Shown piece by piece: positions 1 to 11,827 of a stretch of DNA of 64,000 nucleotides. Position numbers and translations under genes: made by a program. How positions within the stretch are numbered: position 1 is the first letter of the stretch; each line of letters opens with the position of its first letter. The notes under the pieces are model-generated. The model made no database searches. It saw nothing but the letters and a program-made list of their open reading frames with translations, and was not told the origin of the DNA. Source of the DNA: Galerina marginata. Its lineage: Eukaryota; Basidiomycota; Agaricomycetes; Agaricales; Galerinaceae. The DNA lies in NCBI GenBank assembly GCA_023014335.1, contig JAECYW010000002.1, positions 744,001 to 808,000 on the forward strand, read 5' to 3'.

Positions 1-1
1 T

Positions 2-142
2 CCCATATTCAAATCAGCAGCCGCGATGAACCCCTTGGAACCAAGGATCACTGACTGGACACCACATCTGACCATCTACGATGGAGGAGTAGAAAATGAT
101 AAACCGTTCGGGCACCGTCGTGAGGGTTCTGCTGTCAATTGA
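2..142 (+). other. Open frame running off the left edge, possible 3' end of a gene
   Basis: A 46-codon frame is open from the first bases of the window to a TGA at 140-142. It includes the residues DWTPHLTIYDGG. It may be the last exon of a gene lying to the left, but it is short and matches no family I recognise. It could be chance. Confidence 0.2.
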
Positions 143-700
143 TCCATCGGCAACGTGTAAGACCATCGTGAACTATGAAAGTCAGGAGGAGTGCAAAAGA
201 AAAAATAATTGGATTAGTCAAGGACCGAGGGCAAGGACTTCGTGGATAGCTGATGACGTCATCCCTGCCAGAAATGAGCACTCTTTTTCCATATCCGTAT
301 TATTTGCTTTTTAATTAGCGTTTCTCAGATGCATTCCATTGCTACGCAATTCCAGTAAGCTAGACCAGATAAAGCGGGAGACAGTGTGCGGATAGAGGAA
401 GGGTACAAAGGGATAAATAGGTCAAAGAAGGACCGTTGGGGGGATGAACCTGTCAAATAAGAAAAGGACTACGCATCGAAAAACGTATTAAGCACCAATA
501 TTGTTAACATCTTGAAAGAAGATCGAAGGTATACGAAGGTATAAAATTTTGGAGTCCATTGCAAGCAAAGCTGTGTACGGGATGATGAATGACGGTCCGT
601 GGATGTATGGCCAGAGAAAATCTACGATGCGGCGTGAACGACGTGACAACAAGAACTGCGAAAAGGTGACATTGCAAAGAGCTTTCAAAAACCTCTAGAA
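143..700. other. Intergenic, no gene seen
   Basis: Only short overlapping frames are present, none with recognisable protein features. A perfect CRE palindrome, TGACGTCA, lies at 254-261. The right end is the 3' flank of the secreted repeat protein on the minus strand. Confidence 0.5.
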
Positions 701-2443
701 CTAGTAGCCATAGCCTGAGCTGCCAGATGACGATCCGCTTGAGCCATAGGATCCGCTTGAACCGCTTGACCCAGAGGAACCACTCGAGCCGTAGCCTGAC
801 GAGCCGTAGCTTCCGCTGGACGAGCCGTAGCCAGTCACAGTTGGTGGGCTGGCGTAGGTGTTCCAAGAGTTGCTGTTACCCATCGTCAACCAATACTGCG
901 ACTTGCACTGCAAAAAAAAGATATCAGGCTCATTGCAACGTTCATACGAAGGCACAAACACCAACCTTTCCAAGGCAATCGGAAAGACCGGTTTCCATGA
1001 CCTGTTTGATTTCAGTGGTGGTCGCAGTAGCAGTGGCTGTGGCCGTTGAGACTTGAGTAAGCGTCTGCACATAGGTCTTGTCCATAACCTTAGTGGAAGT
1101 GATGGTGTTCACAACAGTTTGAGTCTAGACATTTGGTCAAGACAACTGATAGACCTGATAAGTTTCACTACTTACGTTGTCAATCGTCTTTGTCTCCTTC
1201 CAACCGATACAACAGTTGTGGGTTGAACATATGTGCTGACTTGAGTGACAGTGATACGGTCAGTCATTATCTCAGTCATGGTCTGGGTTTGGATAGAGGT
1301 AATGGCTGATGTAACAGTAGCAGTCTGGGTCTCCTCAATAGTCTTGGTCTATGATTATTTATCTGGTTAGAAACTGACGCCAGTTAAAGGGCTGACTTGA
1401 CTCACGTTATCGATGACCCGGGTGGACACCCAAACCTTGGTATAGGTTGTTGGCTGAACGATCGTGCTGAACTGAGTTCTTGTGACAAAGTCAGTCATGG
1501 TCTGAGTCTGAGTCTGAGTAGCAAAATCGGTGGTGGTCGCAGTTTGCGTGTAGACGTTGGTCTGCGTCTTGGTCTCAGTGGCAGTAAGAGTGTGCTCGAG
1601 CGTTTTGGTGTTGTCAATGATCTCGGTGGACACCCAGATGCGAGTTGTTGGTACAACTTCGATGGAGGTAACGACTTGAGTAACGTGCATAATATCGGTC
1701 ATTGTGCGCGTAACAGTCTCGTGCATGGTGATCGTGGTGGGGACAACTTGGGTGTAGGTTTGGGTTTGGGTGTACACCTACAACCCATCTCAATATTGCT
1801 TGAAGCCGATGTGGCTTTAATACGCACCTGGGTCTGTGTCTTGAAATCCGTCATCGTCACCGTCACTGTCTCCACACTGTTGTGGTCGTACCCTCCATTG
1901 TAACCGTAGTTGTAGCTACCACAGTTGCTGCGAAATGGGTCAGCAATTGCATAAACTTGCCTTCTTCAAGAGAAAGCTCACTTGTTCTCGATGTTGATAA
2001 TCGTCGTAGCATAGCACTGGAAAGTCTCCGTGTACTGCGGGTGATATGAGTTTTCCGATTCAATCCGGAAAACGCTAACAACTCACCCAAGACTCTGGCC
2101 TGCATGACCCATCGCTCTGCTTCGAATAACCGTAACCACACTGAAGAGTCTTATAACCTCCACTTTTGTACGAGGAGTATGGCATATACTGGTAGAAATC
2201 CATTGAACTCTGGGGTGCTTGTGTCTGGATCGAAGGAGCAGCTCCTCCGTAGGGACCTCCAGCGGGTGTTGGTGTCGGAGCCGGTGTCGGTGTGACCGAA
2301 GGACCAGAAGCAGCCACTGAACCGGAGCTCGGGACAGCAGCAGTGGGTGCTGCTGCATTAGCGACAACCATGGACATCCCGACCACGCTGATTTGAGCGA
2401 CAGCTGCGCTCACAAGGGAAAGACCAAAAATGATCGACTTCAT
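701..2443 (-). CDS. Secreted Thr/Val-rich repeat protein with Ser/Gly/Tyr tail
   Basis: I do not recognise a named family. The product starts at 2443 with a signal peptide (MKSIIFGLSLVSAAVA) and a Pro/Ala/Ser-rich stretch. A short Cys-containing segment follows (YKTLQCGYGYSKQSDGSC). Then come exons dominated by Thr, Val and Gln, built from a degenerate repeat: TMTDF/IM, a TxVQPTT or EVVPTT core, VWVST or IWVST, then IIDN or VIDN. Two exons end at the same place in the repeat, IDN followed directly by a GT donor (near 1404 and near 1172), which suggests exon duplication. The C-terminus, to the TAG at 701-703, is almost only Ser, Gly and Tyr (GYGSS repeats). Low complexity, high Thr/Ser and a signal peptide point to an O-glycosylated cell-wall or extracellular protein. 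That role is inference. Intron positions are approximate. Confidence 0.7.
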
Positions 2444-2985
2444 GATGATTAAAGAAAGTGGGGCTGCAAAGATGCAAAAATACGAAGAATTGGGACTGCG
2501 AAAGTCGAAAAGATAGGGATAAGCGGTCTACGCTGGCGTTGGCACTGTCTTGCAGTTCGGGAATGCGAAACGGCGCGACGAGCTAGATAATATATTAGCA
2601 AATAGTGCCAAGATACCAAATGGCACACATACCGCTTCAAAAAAAAGAAAAGAGAGGAGAAGAACGAAAAACGAAGGCGGAGACGAACGAAGAAGGAGAG
2701 GGTAAGAATGCGAAAAGAGGCAAGCGGAGTATTTGAGTGATGACTGCCTGATCGGTCACCACTCCCACACCAACATCGCAACCATTGGCATGCATCACGT
2801 TCCTCATCAACAAACATCCGGGCGAACCCAAGGAGATCTCGGTCGTGACATTTTTTTTGCTGATGGGTCTCCATGCTGGAAATCCTAGATGTGACACCCT
2901 CATTGGAAGATACAAGCCTGTGCCCCAAATTGCCAAAAATATATATTCTACTACAGATCTTGCCAAGCTTACAACGTCTAACCAA
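2444..2985. other. Intergenic region upstream of the secreted protein
   Basis: This spacer lies between the start of the secreted protein (2443, minus) and the stop of the carrier gene (2986, minus). It holds a purine-rich run at about 2640-2710 that would be a pyrimidine tract on the minus strand, as is common in fungal promoters. The open frames here have no recognisable features. Confidence 0.5.
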
Positions 2986-5900
2986 TCATGATGAGGACAG
3001 CCTTGGATTGGACAGAGACAGTGGCCTTCCCGAAAACGTAGCAGCCCGACGTCCAAAGTCCCCATGCACATCCAAAAGAATCTTGAGCGCATTCCGTGCC
3101 CTGATCTTCGACATTTCGTCAGGACGAGATGTAAGGGCAGTCTCCATCTTGATAGGCTTTTCTTGCCAGGGATACTGCAGCGAGCAAGTTCAGGGTGAGA
3201 GGATTCCACTGCCAAGGATCGGAGGTTACTTACGGGTAGCTAAGCCGCGAGCACGGAAAATGGAATTTCAGTTAATCACAGTGACAAAGTATGTTAGAAA
3301 TGTCACACTCACCACATCCTTGAGTGTTTCGTAAGCTAATTTAATGCCGCCGTCAGCAACGTACGGGATAGGTAGCACAAACGCCTCACCAAGTAGAGTA
3401 AATCCAAACTGCGGGCTACTTCGGATTACTCGAGCGGGACCACCTTTGAAGAGGGCTCTGAATCCTTCTTCACGATCTAAATTTCGGAATCAGTACCGGC
3501 CTCCATTCACACCGATAAACGCAGATACACACAGATCTTCACGAAGGCATCACGCAGACCTGAGTAATGGGTCTGGCCTTTCCTTGCTTCAACTTGTAAC
3601 CTGGTCTTCACGACATCTAGTGGGATTCTATGCTATGAGATCATAGGGCAGTTGCAGAAGCAAAAGATCTTACCTGCTGGAGTTGTGAGATAGGCCGCAG
3701 GCATGCCGCTGACAGCATCACCCAAACATCAGATGGATGTCACAGAAGAACACGACGGACATCGGACGTACGCGATTGCGGCTGCACCGAGAGTCTCCAA
3801 AAACGATAGGTGTTTGCCATTGTAGCCTTCTTGGAAGACAGTCTTTCTTCAGGTGCGAGTAGGCAGTGAAGTAGATAGCCGAGAAAGGTATATCACGGAG
3901 CAAACAGGCAGTGGCACCTTTGTATAACCCGAGGATACCAAGTTGTCGGATGATGTGCACCGCACCTTTCGGTATAGCACCTTCAACTTTAGCAGCTTCA
4001 CCTTGCACTTGCAATCGAATTTTGCTGTAGACGCATTAGATAATCAGCAAGCCGGCAGAGTTTGATTTAAACACCTTACACAATTTCCAAGGGATTCGTG
4101 AAAATCTGATTTTATAAGAGTAAGCGCTATTGGGATCGCGATCAACCGAGGATCGACGTACGACTTGAGAACCGCCTGCCATACCACCTGCTGCCAGCTC
4201 CCACCCGAGCTTAATACGCCCCGTTTCAGGATCCATGGCTCGTGCTCGCACCAAATCATTCACTGTTAACTTGATTGCTTTTTCAGGAGCAACGCCCTAA
4301 AAAAAGAGTCAACACGACTTTCCAATCATTTGAGATGATGCTTACAATTAACTGTGGCCCGAGACCTCGATAGAAGCCCGTGAATCCTTCATTACGGAAA
4401 ATTTTCTTAGCACAATCAATACTGTTTTTGTACAGCAGTTGACCAACAACCGTCGAGCGCTGATTTTGCATTCTGGAAGGGATGAGTGCCCTGATTTCCA
4501 TGATATGATTATAAAAAACGTACCTGGTCTATCAAACAAGTTCACTGGGTCACAGATGTCCTCGTTAAAAATGAGTAGTTACACACCTTAACTAAAGTCA
4601 GGTTAGCAAGGGAAGGCAATGATACGACGCAGTGGCTCACCCATATCAATAGGGTAGACGATGGTGGCTCCGACAGCTCCGGCAAAACCTAATAACACTT
4701 ATAAATTTTGGAGACAAGCAAAGTTGTCTTTTACTGACCTCCTTGAACAAAGTTATATGATGAGTGTAAAACATTCTGCACAAGTGTAGCCTTCACTGGT
4801 TTTCGCTCCTCGAATTCCTCGTGCGGAGGCCTCCACCGCGGGTCCAACAATTGTGCAAAATCGATGAGAGCCAGTCGCTGTGAAGCAATTCCCCGGCCGG
4901 CAAAGTGAAAGACAATGGACGCTTCCATTGGTGTGAATAACGAGTAACGGGAGCTGGACGCGGCGTGATTGAGGAAATCTGACTGGTCTATCCGGCCATC
5001 TTTGCTTTTTGCGGTAGCTTCGCGAATTATTCTTGGTACGAAGGACAGATTAGGATTACTGCTCCAAGGAGTTCTGATATTTCCAATTACCTTTCTACCA
5101 TATCCATTTCTTAACAAGGCAATAAACAGTTAGCAACACTTGGCAAAAAGCAGCGGAGCACAAACCTCTAATGACATTATGGAAGGCAATAACTTCCGAG
5201 TAAGATATACGCTGTCCTGGACTCAAAGTACAGAGAGTGGGCAGTCGATCTATAACTGTTTCTGACAGTTTATGTCCAGCGATTTCCTTAAATGGTATAT
5301 CAGAAATTTCTTTGAACAAAGTGGATGATGACATACTAAAATGATTCTCTTAAACTCGTCCGGTCTAATAAATCCATCTTGGTCGGTGTCTAGATATTTG
5401 AAGGCCTGGCGCAGCCGCTCGCCCTGCAAGCCCTTCATAAGCTGCGTGAATTCATTATCTGGGAATCGGTGAGTCCCGGAAGCCCTAGAGATAAGCAAAG
5501 TATATCCTACATCCTAACACATGTGTGCCATTTTTCTTTCCGAGGTATAACTTGACCCAATCGCTAAGAGATAGTTCGTGAACGGAAGGTGGAAGTGCAT
5601 AAAAGTTGGACTAACCAGTCGAAATCGAAAGGTATTGCGTCTGGTCCAAGGTTGGCAGAGAAGACGGCTTGAATTCATTGTAGTCAATGTTTCCCGAGTG
5701 ATCGCTGTAGGCCACGAGTCAGAAGTCTCTCCTCGTTCAGCAGAATAACATGCGACATACACGTCGAAATACTGGAATGCCATCCAGTAGTCGGCGTCAG
5801 GCCGCTTCAACAAGGTCTCGAACACTGTGAAGTCATCCCAAGAAACCAAACCGCGTCGGGAGGTGTCGGCGATACGAAAGAGGATGCCAAATTGTGCGCG

Positions 5901-6227
5901 ACCGATTTTCGAGAGATCTCCCTTTGGTGCAATGGCATCGATGAAACCGTCTGGGTCCAAAAACCTAACATAAGAAGAAAAAGGCGGAGATGCCTAGGTC
6001 AGGAGTCCAGAACTTCTAGCTCTCACACCGTCAGCCTCATGTGACTGCACTCACTTCTCGTCGTTAATGACCTTTGAGTAAGTGTCAAATGTTCGCCTCC
6101 ATCGCTTTAGCTCGCTCTCGGGGACCGCGACAGCAGAACGGACGGTTTGAAGTGCGGTTTTCCTAAGAGATGATGACCCGTCGGAATCACAGTAGACGGT
6201 CGGGAATATGCGGGACCATGAAGACAT
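2986..6227 (-). CDS. AGC1: Mitochondrial aspartate/glutamate carrier with EF-hands (AGC1/aralar type)
   Basis: An inner-membrane carrier that exchanges aspartate for glutamate in the malate-aspartate shuttle and is regulated by calcium through its N-terminal half. From the start at 6227 ([13 protein letters not shown]) the N-terminal half has EF-hand-like segments, including [14 protein letters not shown] and the canonical [14 protein letters not shown]. The C-terminal half has three mitochondrial-carrier repeats with the P-x-[DE]-x-x-[KR] signature: YPIDM-VKTRMQ split by an intron near 4640, TNPLEIVKIRLQ, and [12 protein letters not shown]. After the third repeat comes a tail ([17 protein letters not shown]) to the TGA at 2986-2988. 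About ten introns were placed by matching the carrier fold. I saw no disrupted frame. Length is near 690 residues, normal for the family. A plain ATP-Mg/Pi carrier is less likely because its EF-hand part is shorter. Confidence 0.9.
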
Positions 6228-6528
6228 GGCGACTGCGACAAGTAGGATATAGAATTATACGGGAATGGGTATCAGAAGGGCTGGTCCTAATAGACGACCA
6301 GCAGAGAATGAGGGGGGAAGAGAAAGACAAGGGGATGAGGAGCGCCGACGAAACGTTCAACGGACAGCTCGTTAAGTTTTTCGTGTTGCGGGGTTAACGC
6401 CGGATACTAATTGCTCGATCAGGAAACTCGCCGGTACGGCCGAACAACCTCGGACCTCGCTTATCTCATCATTCCGGTCATCTTCCTTTCATTTAACTCC
6501 GTCAACATCATAGAACGCATCGCTGAAA
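6228..6528. other. Short intergenic gap, carrier promoter and TRM5 3' flank
   Basis: This is the 5' flank of the carrier and the 3' flank of TRM5. I see no TATA box and no gene. Confidence 0.5.
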
Positions 6529-8391
6529 TCATGATGCAAAGGCGACCTCGCGAGGAAGCCGGAAACTAATACAGTACATCTCTTTGTTCGGAGCAACGGA
6601 ACGGACAAGGTGAAAACTGGTTTCTGCAGTCAAAGAATACCCGAGCTTTTCTTCCGCTCTCTGGAAAAATAAAATTTATCAATGATCGGGACAGATCCGG
6701 AGGACGCAGGGGAATAGACAGACCTGCCGTATATCCCTCTCCGCATTTGCTGGTTCTAATTCTCGTGTAAAACAGTGGCAATGAATCATAGGCATCTCGT
6801 CGTACGTTCCGCTCAAATTCCGACCTGTATCATTGTCAGTTAGAATACCGCGGAACGCGTCCAAGAATTCGATAGCCGACTCAGGCAGGTTCATGACAAA
6901 ATGCGATATTCGTTGACGAGGTTTCGTAGAGTCGGCCAGAGTTGTAGGAGGAACGGGCTGGCCTTCGGCTGCCAATTTCTGTAGCCTTTTACGTTCCTTC
7001 TCTTCTTGCATTCTGCTAGGCTTCGGACCAGTGTATGCAGGGAAAGGTTCATCAAAGAGACGAGATACACTCGTTCGGATAAAATCGCGTCCGTCTTCAC
7101 ATGAGACACGTACGAGATCTGCAACCTTGTTCGTAGGGTGAGCAGCCTGGGATAAGAAGGTCAGAGGTAAACACTTACCCTATTACCTTGCACGTTCTTC
7201 AGGAGATATTTCGCACTGTTAGGGTTCAAATCGTTCCCAAGTACAGCACAACCCTTCTTCGCCGCAGGAACTGCAAATGGGCCTACTCCAGCAAATACAT
7301 CTGCAACCACATCTTCCGGCTTGAACATCTGAACCAGTCGATCATGCTCGGTATGCAATCGGGAATTCCAGTATACTTCCGTGAAATCGAAGGTAAATCT
7401 GCAATCAGATTCATGCTAAAACACTTGTAAGTTTAGGAAATCTTTCTGGGTTAAATACGGCACATACATGTTCGACGACATAATCGGGCTCCCCTGCGAT
7501 TAACTCCATCTTAAAGAAACGAAATTTGGTGTCGATTGAATCCAATTTATTGACAACGGTCTTCACTCTTTTGTTTTTCTGTTATAGTATGAGCATAAAG
7601 TCTAAGAAGGGAAGACAAAAATACGAACATCGAGGATAAGCTGGCCGATGATATGCTTAAAGGGTAGGTATTCGTTGTTTAGATTTACATGAGCTGGGAC
7701 TTTCTTCAGTAATTTCAAGGGGTTGGGGTCATTTAACACACCGATATGTCCTGTCATAGCAAACCCAACGGGAGCGCCTTCGCGCAGTTCCTCAGGAAGA
7801 AACACTTGCAAGCATTCCTCTAAATACACTGATAAGGATGCTTCCTGTGGCTATAGGTGATATAACACGCACCTGCTGTCCAGTAGTCATAATCAAGATC
7901 AACCTTATATTCCACCAGTCCCTTCGCTTCCTTGTCCAAAAATCCTTGGGCTTCCTGAGGAATATCAGCTGGCTTGCAAAAACTGTCAGATATCGGTTCA
8001 ATAATAAGCCATAGCGTTGTGTAAACCATACCCTCATTCGCCATCCGTAGTAGAACCAACCGATCACCATCTGGTTGGGACGAATCAGAAACAACAGTCC
8101 GGATTTTTGGTAGATCCATCAGGCAACTAAGTGTATAACTCGTAAGAGCCAGAGCACAAAAGACAAATGAATTACTTACTTTCTTAGTTCTCCAGCTTTC
8201 AGTAATACACGCGTTCTCTCAGGTGGAACACGCGCCCCAAGTACAGAGAAGGATTTTCGAAAAGCGTCCCTGTCCAAGTAATCTCTAGGACCAGTATATG
8301 GCGGAGGCGAGGCATCGAGGTATAGATGACGAGACATAGCGAAAGCAAAGTAACAGGGTGGCTTGGCGAATAATTTCCGGGCCAGGAGCAT
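6529..8391 (-). CDS. TRM5: tRNA (guanine37-N1)-methyltransferase Trm5
   Basis: Transfers a methyl group from S-adenosylmethionine to N1 of G37, next to the anticodon, which prevents +1 slippage on the ribosome. The exons read through the Trm5 core in order: an N-terminal part (DASPPPYTGPRDYLDRDAF), GAPVGFAMTGHIG, LPFKHIIGQLILD, the methyl-donor motif DVFAGVGPFAVPAAKKG followed by NDLNPNSAKYLLKN, then the catalytic-region motif NLPESAIEFLDAF and a C-terminal strand ending at the TGA at 6529-6531. The upstream Met at 8391 adds a basic, hydrophobic stretch (MLLARKLFAKPPCYF) before a second Met 18 codons in. Yeast Trm5 also acts in mitochondria, so dual targeting by two starts is possible. The gene is divergent from the first F-box gene, with 127 bp between starts. 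The frame is intact in all exons I could place. Confidence 0.93.
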
Positions 8392-8518
8392 AAACAGGTT
8401 TGAGATCTATGACAAGAAAGTGAAGAATGAGTGCGACAAATTACAATAAATGTTTGCCGACGCAAAACAAAGGACCGGTCAGAAACTCGCACGCTCCTTG
8501 CTTGTGAATATTACCACC

Positions 8519-9903
8519 ATGTCTCCCCGAACTAAAAAACGCAAAATTGCATCTCTGCAGCGACCATTGTTGACCCCCGATCGCGAAGTGGGACTTGACC
8601 AAGATTGTGTGGGCGCCTTCGAAGATGTATCGAATTCTCAGAAGGGTCTCTTACAGTTACCCGTCGAACTATGGACAGAAATATTTGATAATTTCCTGGA
8701 TATTACACCGTTCACCAGGGCTCCGTATCGGCCACCTGTTCTTCCAAAAATTTACCTAGAGCGGACGGACGTTCTCCGGGCGCTATCGCAAATCAGCGTC
8801 GCCTATCGACGGATGTTCCTCCCCTTTGTATGGACGACCGTCAATATATGCTGTGAAGCCCATCATTCTTCAGGTGTCAAGTCGTCGCACCTCTTCAACA
8901 ATCCTGCACTAGAGGCTTCCTCTGCCTTCAAGCATGTCGGAGGAACTCTTATACGCAAATGTGATGGGCTCTTTGCTAACCCGGACTTGAGACCTAACAT
9001 TAGGTGAGCAATGTTTATCAGCAATAAGCATCATCCACCTTTTCTCAAGCTCAACAGGACAATGAATGTTGTTTTTACCCGTTATCGAAGTGCAATGGTT
9101 ATTCCCAGATTCCCTGTATTGCTCCAATCTCTTCCAAACCTCCATACACTCCATATTCTGCATGCAGATTATGAGATGCTGGGCGTGCTTGAAGACTCAC
9201 TTAAAGATGTTCTACTTCCTACTGTTCGTACTCTGATCATTGAAGGGTCTTGTCACAATATCCTGAAGTGCTGCCCCAATGTTACAACTGTATGGTGTAT
9301 AAGCAATGACCGCAACGACAACCGCAAACTCGTGCCCTTCATTCAACTTTATTGCAAGCTAGTAGAAGAATTACGCGGTTTTAGCTGGGATGAAACTTCA
9401 ATAAAAGGTATGCAGCGAGGCTTCGTGCTCATCTGTTCATTGAATTTTACTGACAAAGGGAGTCAAGATATAATCGAGGCAGCACCGAATTTACGTGCCT
9501 TGGACATGTGGGTTGAAGAGTCTCAGGTGTGCCTTCTAATTCGCAAATCGCCTTCGTCACACATCTTAATGTTCCCATGAAGATTGTGCTCAACCACCTG
9601 GCTTCTTTCAAGGACTTGAACACTATTACCATCAAAACATCTACATGGACGGAAAAACACCCTGCGTTGATGGAAGCATTGCAAAAGTGCGTCAGGGACA
9701 CAAAAACGCAGTTCGAAGATTTGCCAACGGCAAAGGAGATGAGGTATATTCATGTTATCTATGATGATAAAGACCGACGTTCTTCCTGGAACTTGTCCCC
9801 CGAGGCTCGTCTCGACGAATGCATTGCCTACCGGCATACTGTGAAATATGGTAACATCAGTCGCATTCTTACCTGGAGTGGGACCATGGTTTCAGAGCCA
9901 TAG
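8519..9903 (+). CDS. F-box-like protein, array copy 1
   Basis: First of four paralogues in a tandem array. The start at 8519 gives MSPRTKKRK, a basic cluster also found at the start of copies 2 and 4, so I preferred it to the in-frame Met at 8450. An F-box-like helix pair follows: LLQLPVELWTEIFDNFLDI, then YLERTDVLRALSQISVAYRR. The second exon, after an intron at about 9003-9057, carries a leucine-rich region (LLQSLPNLHTLHIL, LPTVRTLIIEG) and the family hallmark CCPNVTTVWCI. The last exons hold the TIKT and KYGNISRIL regions and end at 9903. F-box proteins are substrate adaptors of SCF ubiquitin ligases; the substrate here is unknown. This is the most divergent copy (ISND-RNDNRKL where others have IRDDGRKL). 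Confidence 0.75.
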
Positions 9904-10235
9904 CCCGTACCTAAAATATACCTTGGTGTTCCTCGTTTCAGCACTGGATGTCAGCCAAAAATTCTGGCTCTTTAACGAAGACGTCAACCCAATAATAAAA
10001 CCTTACTGTAAATTTGAACACTGTTTAATTTTGGAAACTGTTCGAAGGGATTGTTGGTTGTTTTGTTGGCCCCGCCCTGCCAGCGGATGTCACTGGTTGC
10101 TGGCGAACTTGTGCGGCTTGTCCAATTCAATCACTCCAGACTGCCGGGACCCGGAGCCCGAATCGGAGGTGAGCAACTGCCAAACGACTCTCAGGGAAAA
10201 AGTCAAATGCTCATTTGCGGATTGCAACCACCATC
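9904..10235 (+). other. Spacer between F-box copies 1 and 2
   Basis: This spacer holds the 3' flank of copy 1 and the promoter of copy 2. Short frames run through it but show no conserved features. The GC content rises near 10070-10170. I see no second transposon here. Confidence 0.4.
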
Positions 10236-11561
10236 ATGCCTCCTAAAAGCAAAAAGCGCAAAGTTGAGTCTTCTCAGCAAGAGAGCCAGAGTGGTTCATC
10301 TTCCAAAACTCCCTTCGACCCTGTGCGTCTAGGTGCACAGGAGGTCGCGTCAAATGCTCAAAAAGGGCTCTTGCCTCTCCCCGCGGAACTTAAGTTGGAA
10401 ATCTTCGACAATTTTCTCATAATTGGCCCCTTCACCGAAACTCCAGGAAATGACTATCCAGTGTTGCCAATAGCATATCTTGAGCGGACAGACACCCTTC
10501 GCGCCTTATCTCAAGTTTGCGTTGCTTACCGCCGGGAATTTTTACCTGTACTCTGGGAAACTTTCAACGCTTGTTGTGCAGCCAGGCCATCCTCTGGCTC
10601 CAAGCCGAACAATTTCTTTAAGCATATCGGAGAAACTCTTTTACTCAAGTCCAAAGGCGTGTCTGTTAACCCGACTCTTGGAGCATTCATAAGGTGCGCA
10701 AAAAATAGTTTTAACCCCCAACTCATATGTTCACGGTTGAACGTATCGCCATCCCGTCCCTTTACTATTTCCTCCTACAGGACCGCGAATATTGTACTTA
10801 CGCGATACCAGACGGAGACAGTCATTCCCAAGTTCTCTAAATCCCTTCGGAAACTTCCGAATCTGCACACTCTTCACGTATTGCACGCCCATACCCAGAT
10901 GACGACAGCCATCAAGACAGGGTTCGGAGGCGTTGAACTCCCCAGTATTCGAACTTTGATTATACCAGGTTATTGCCATGAAATCCTTCAGCGCTGCCCT
11001 AATGTTACCACCGTGTGGTGCATCCGCGATGATGGCAGCAAACTCGTAACTGTTATTGCGAGGCATTGCAAATCAGTGGAAGAAATGCGCGGTTTCTCCG
11101 GCGAAGAAGGCATCATGAAAAGTATGTTCTAACTTGCCATTCTATTCTGAAGCTTACCGCAAACGAATTTTCAGGAATAGTCAAAGCAGTCCCGAACCTG
11201 CGGGTATTTGATATGTGGGATTATGACTATGAGGCAAGTGGTTTCCTGCTGTCATCTATTTTCTTCTCTTGATTGCAAAATGCAGACTGTTCTAGAGCGT
11301 CTTCCTTCATTTAAGAAATTCAACACCCTTATTATCAAGACACCACAGGTCCCCGACTCAAACACTATACACCTAAACCGATGGGATGTCCAGACTAAGC
11401 CCCGGCCAGACTTGCAGAAGTGCATCAATGATGCCAAAGCGCGATTCAAAAACTTGCCGACCACAAACGAGAGGAGGCACATCCGTATATTCCGTCAGGA
11501 CATCACCGCCAAAAAGGGATTCAGGTCTTTGGGACAGTACAGAGAAGTTGATCTCGAGTAG
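10236..11561 (+). CDS. F-box-like protein, array copy 2
   Basis: The start at 10236 gives MPPKSKKRKVESSQQ, a nuclear-localisation-like basic cluster. The F-box-like part is LLPLPAELKLEIFDNFLII, followed by YLERTDTLRALSQVCVAYRR. An intron at about 10693-10779 precedes the leucine-rich exon (LRKLPNLHTLHVLHAHTQM, LPSIRTLIIPGYC) and the hallmark CCPNVTTVWCIRDDG. A second intron follows the FSGEEG segment, and later exons encode VPNLRVFDMWDYDYE and FKKFNTLIIKT. The stop is at about 11559-11561. The exon-intron layout is the same as in copies 1, 3 and 4, so the array arose by duplication of a whole gene. Likely role: substrate adaptor of an SCF-type ubiquitin ligase. The specific partner cannot be read from the sequence. 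Confidence 0.75.
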
Positions 11562-11604
11562 TACTCATGCTTCACAGTTTACTCAATTGGATGCACCAGG
11601 CTTG

Positions 11605-11692
11605 TGCTGGCGTTGTATTGGCACATTTTTGAACACTTAAGGGACAGGAGTGGGAATTCAGGTCAATATTGGCAGAACAGTCGCGACATATC
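11605..11692 (+). repeat. Direct repeat, unit A, upstream of F-box copy 3
   Basis: A stretch of about 90 bp here (ctggcgttgtattgg, then caggtcaatattggcagaac) recurs with few changes at 13245-13345. It marks the shared 3' flank and promoter of the duplicated F-box units. Confidence 0.75.
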
Positions 11693-11827
11693 TGGACAGC
11701 TTTAACCCAGGTTTGACCAGTGTCGTGTCTTGACTATTGCGCGAAATACCAGAGCCAAAAATAGACCGATGGTCACTTTTAAGAAGGCCAAGGTTCGACA
11801 TGCGCTTTCCTCTTTCACGCCTGACCC

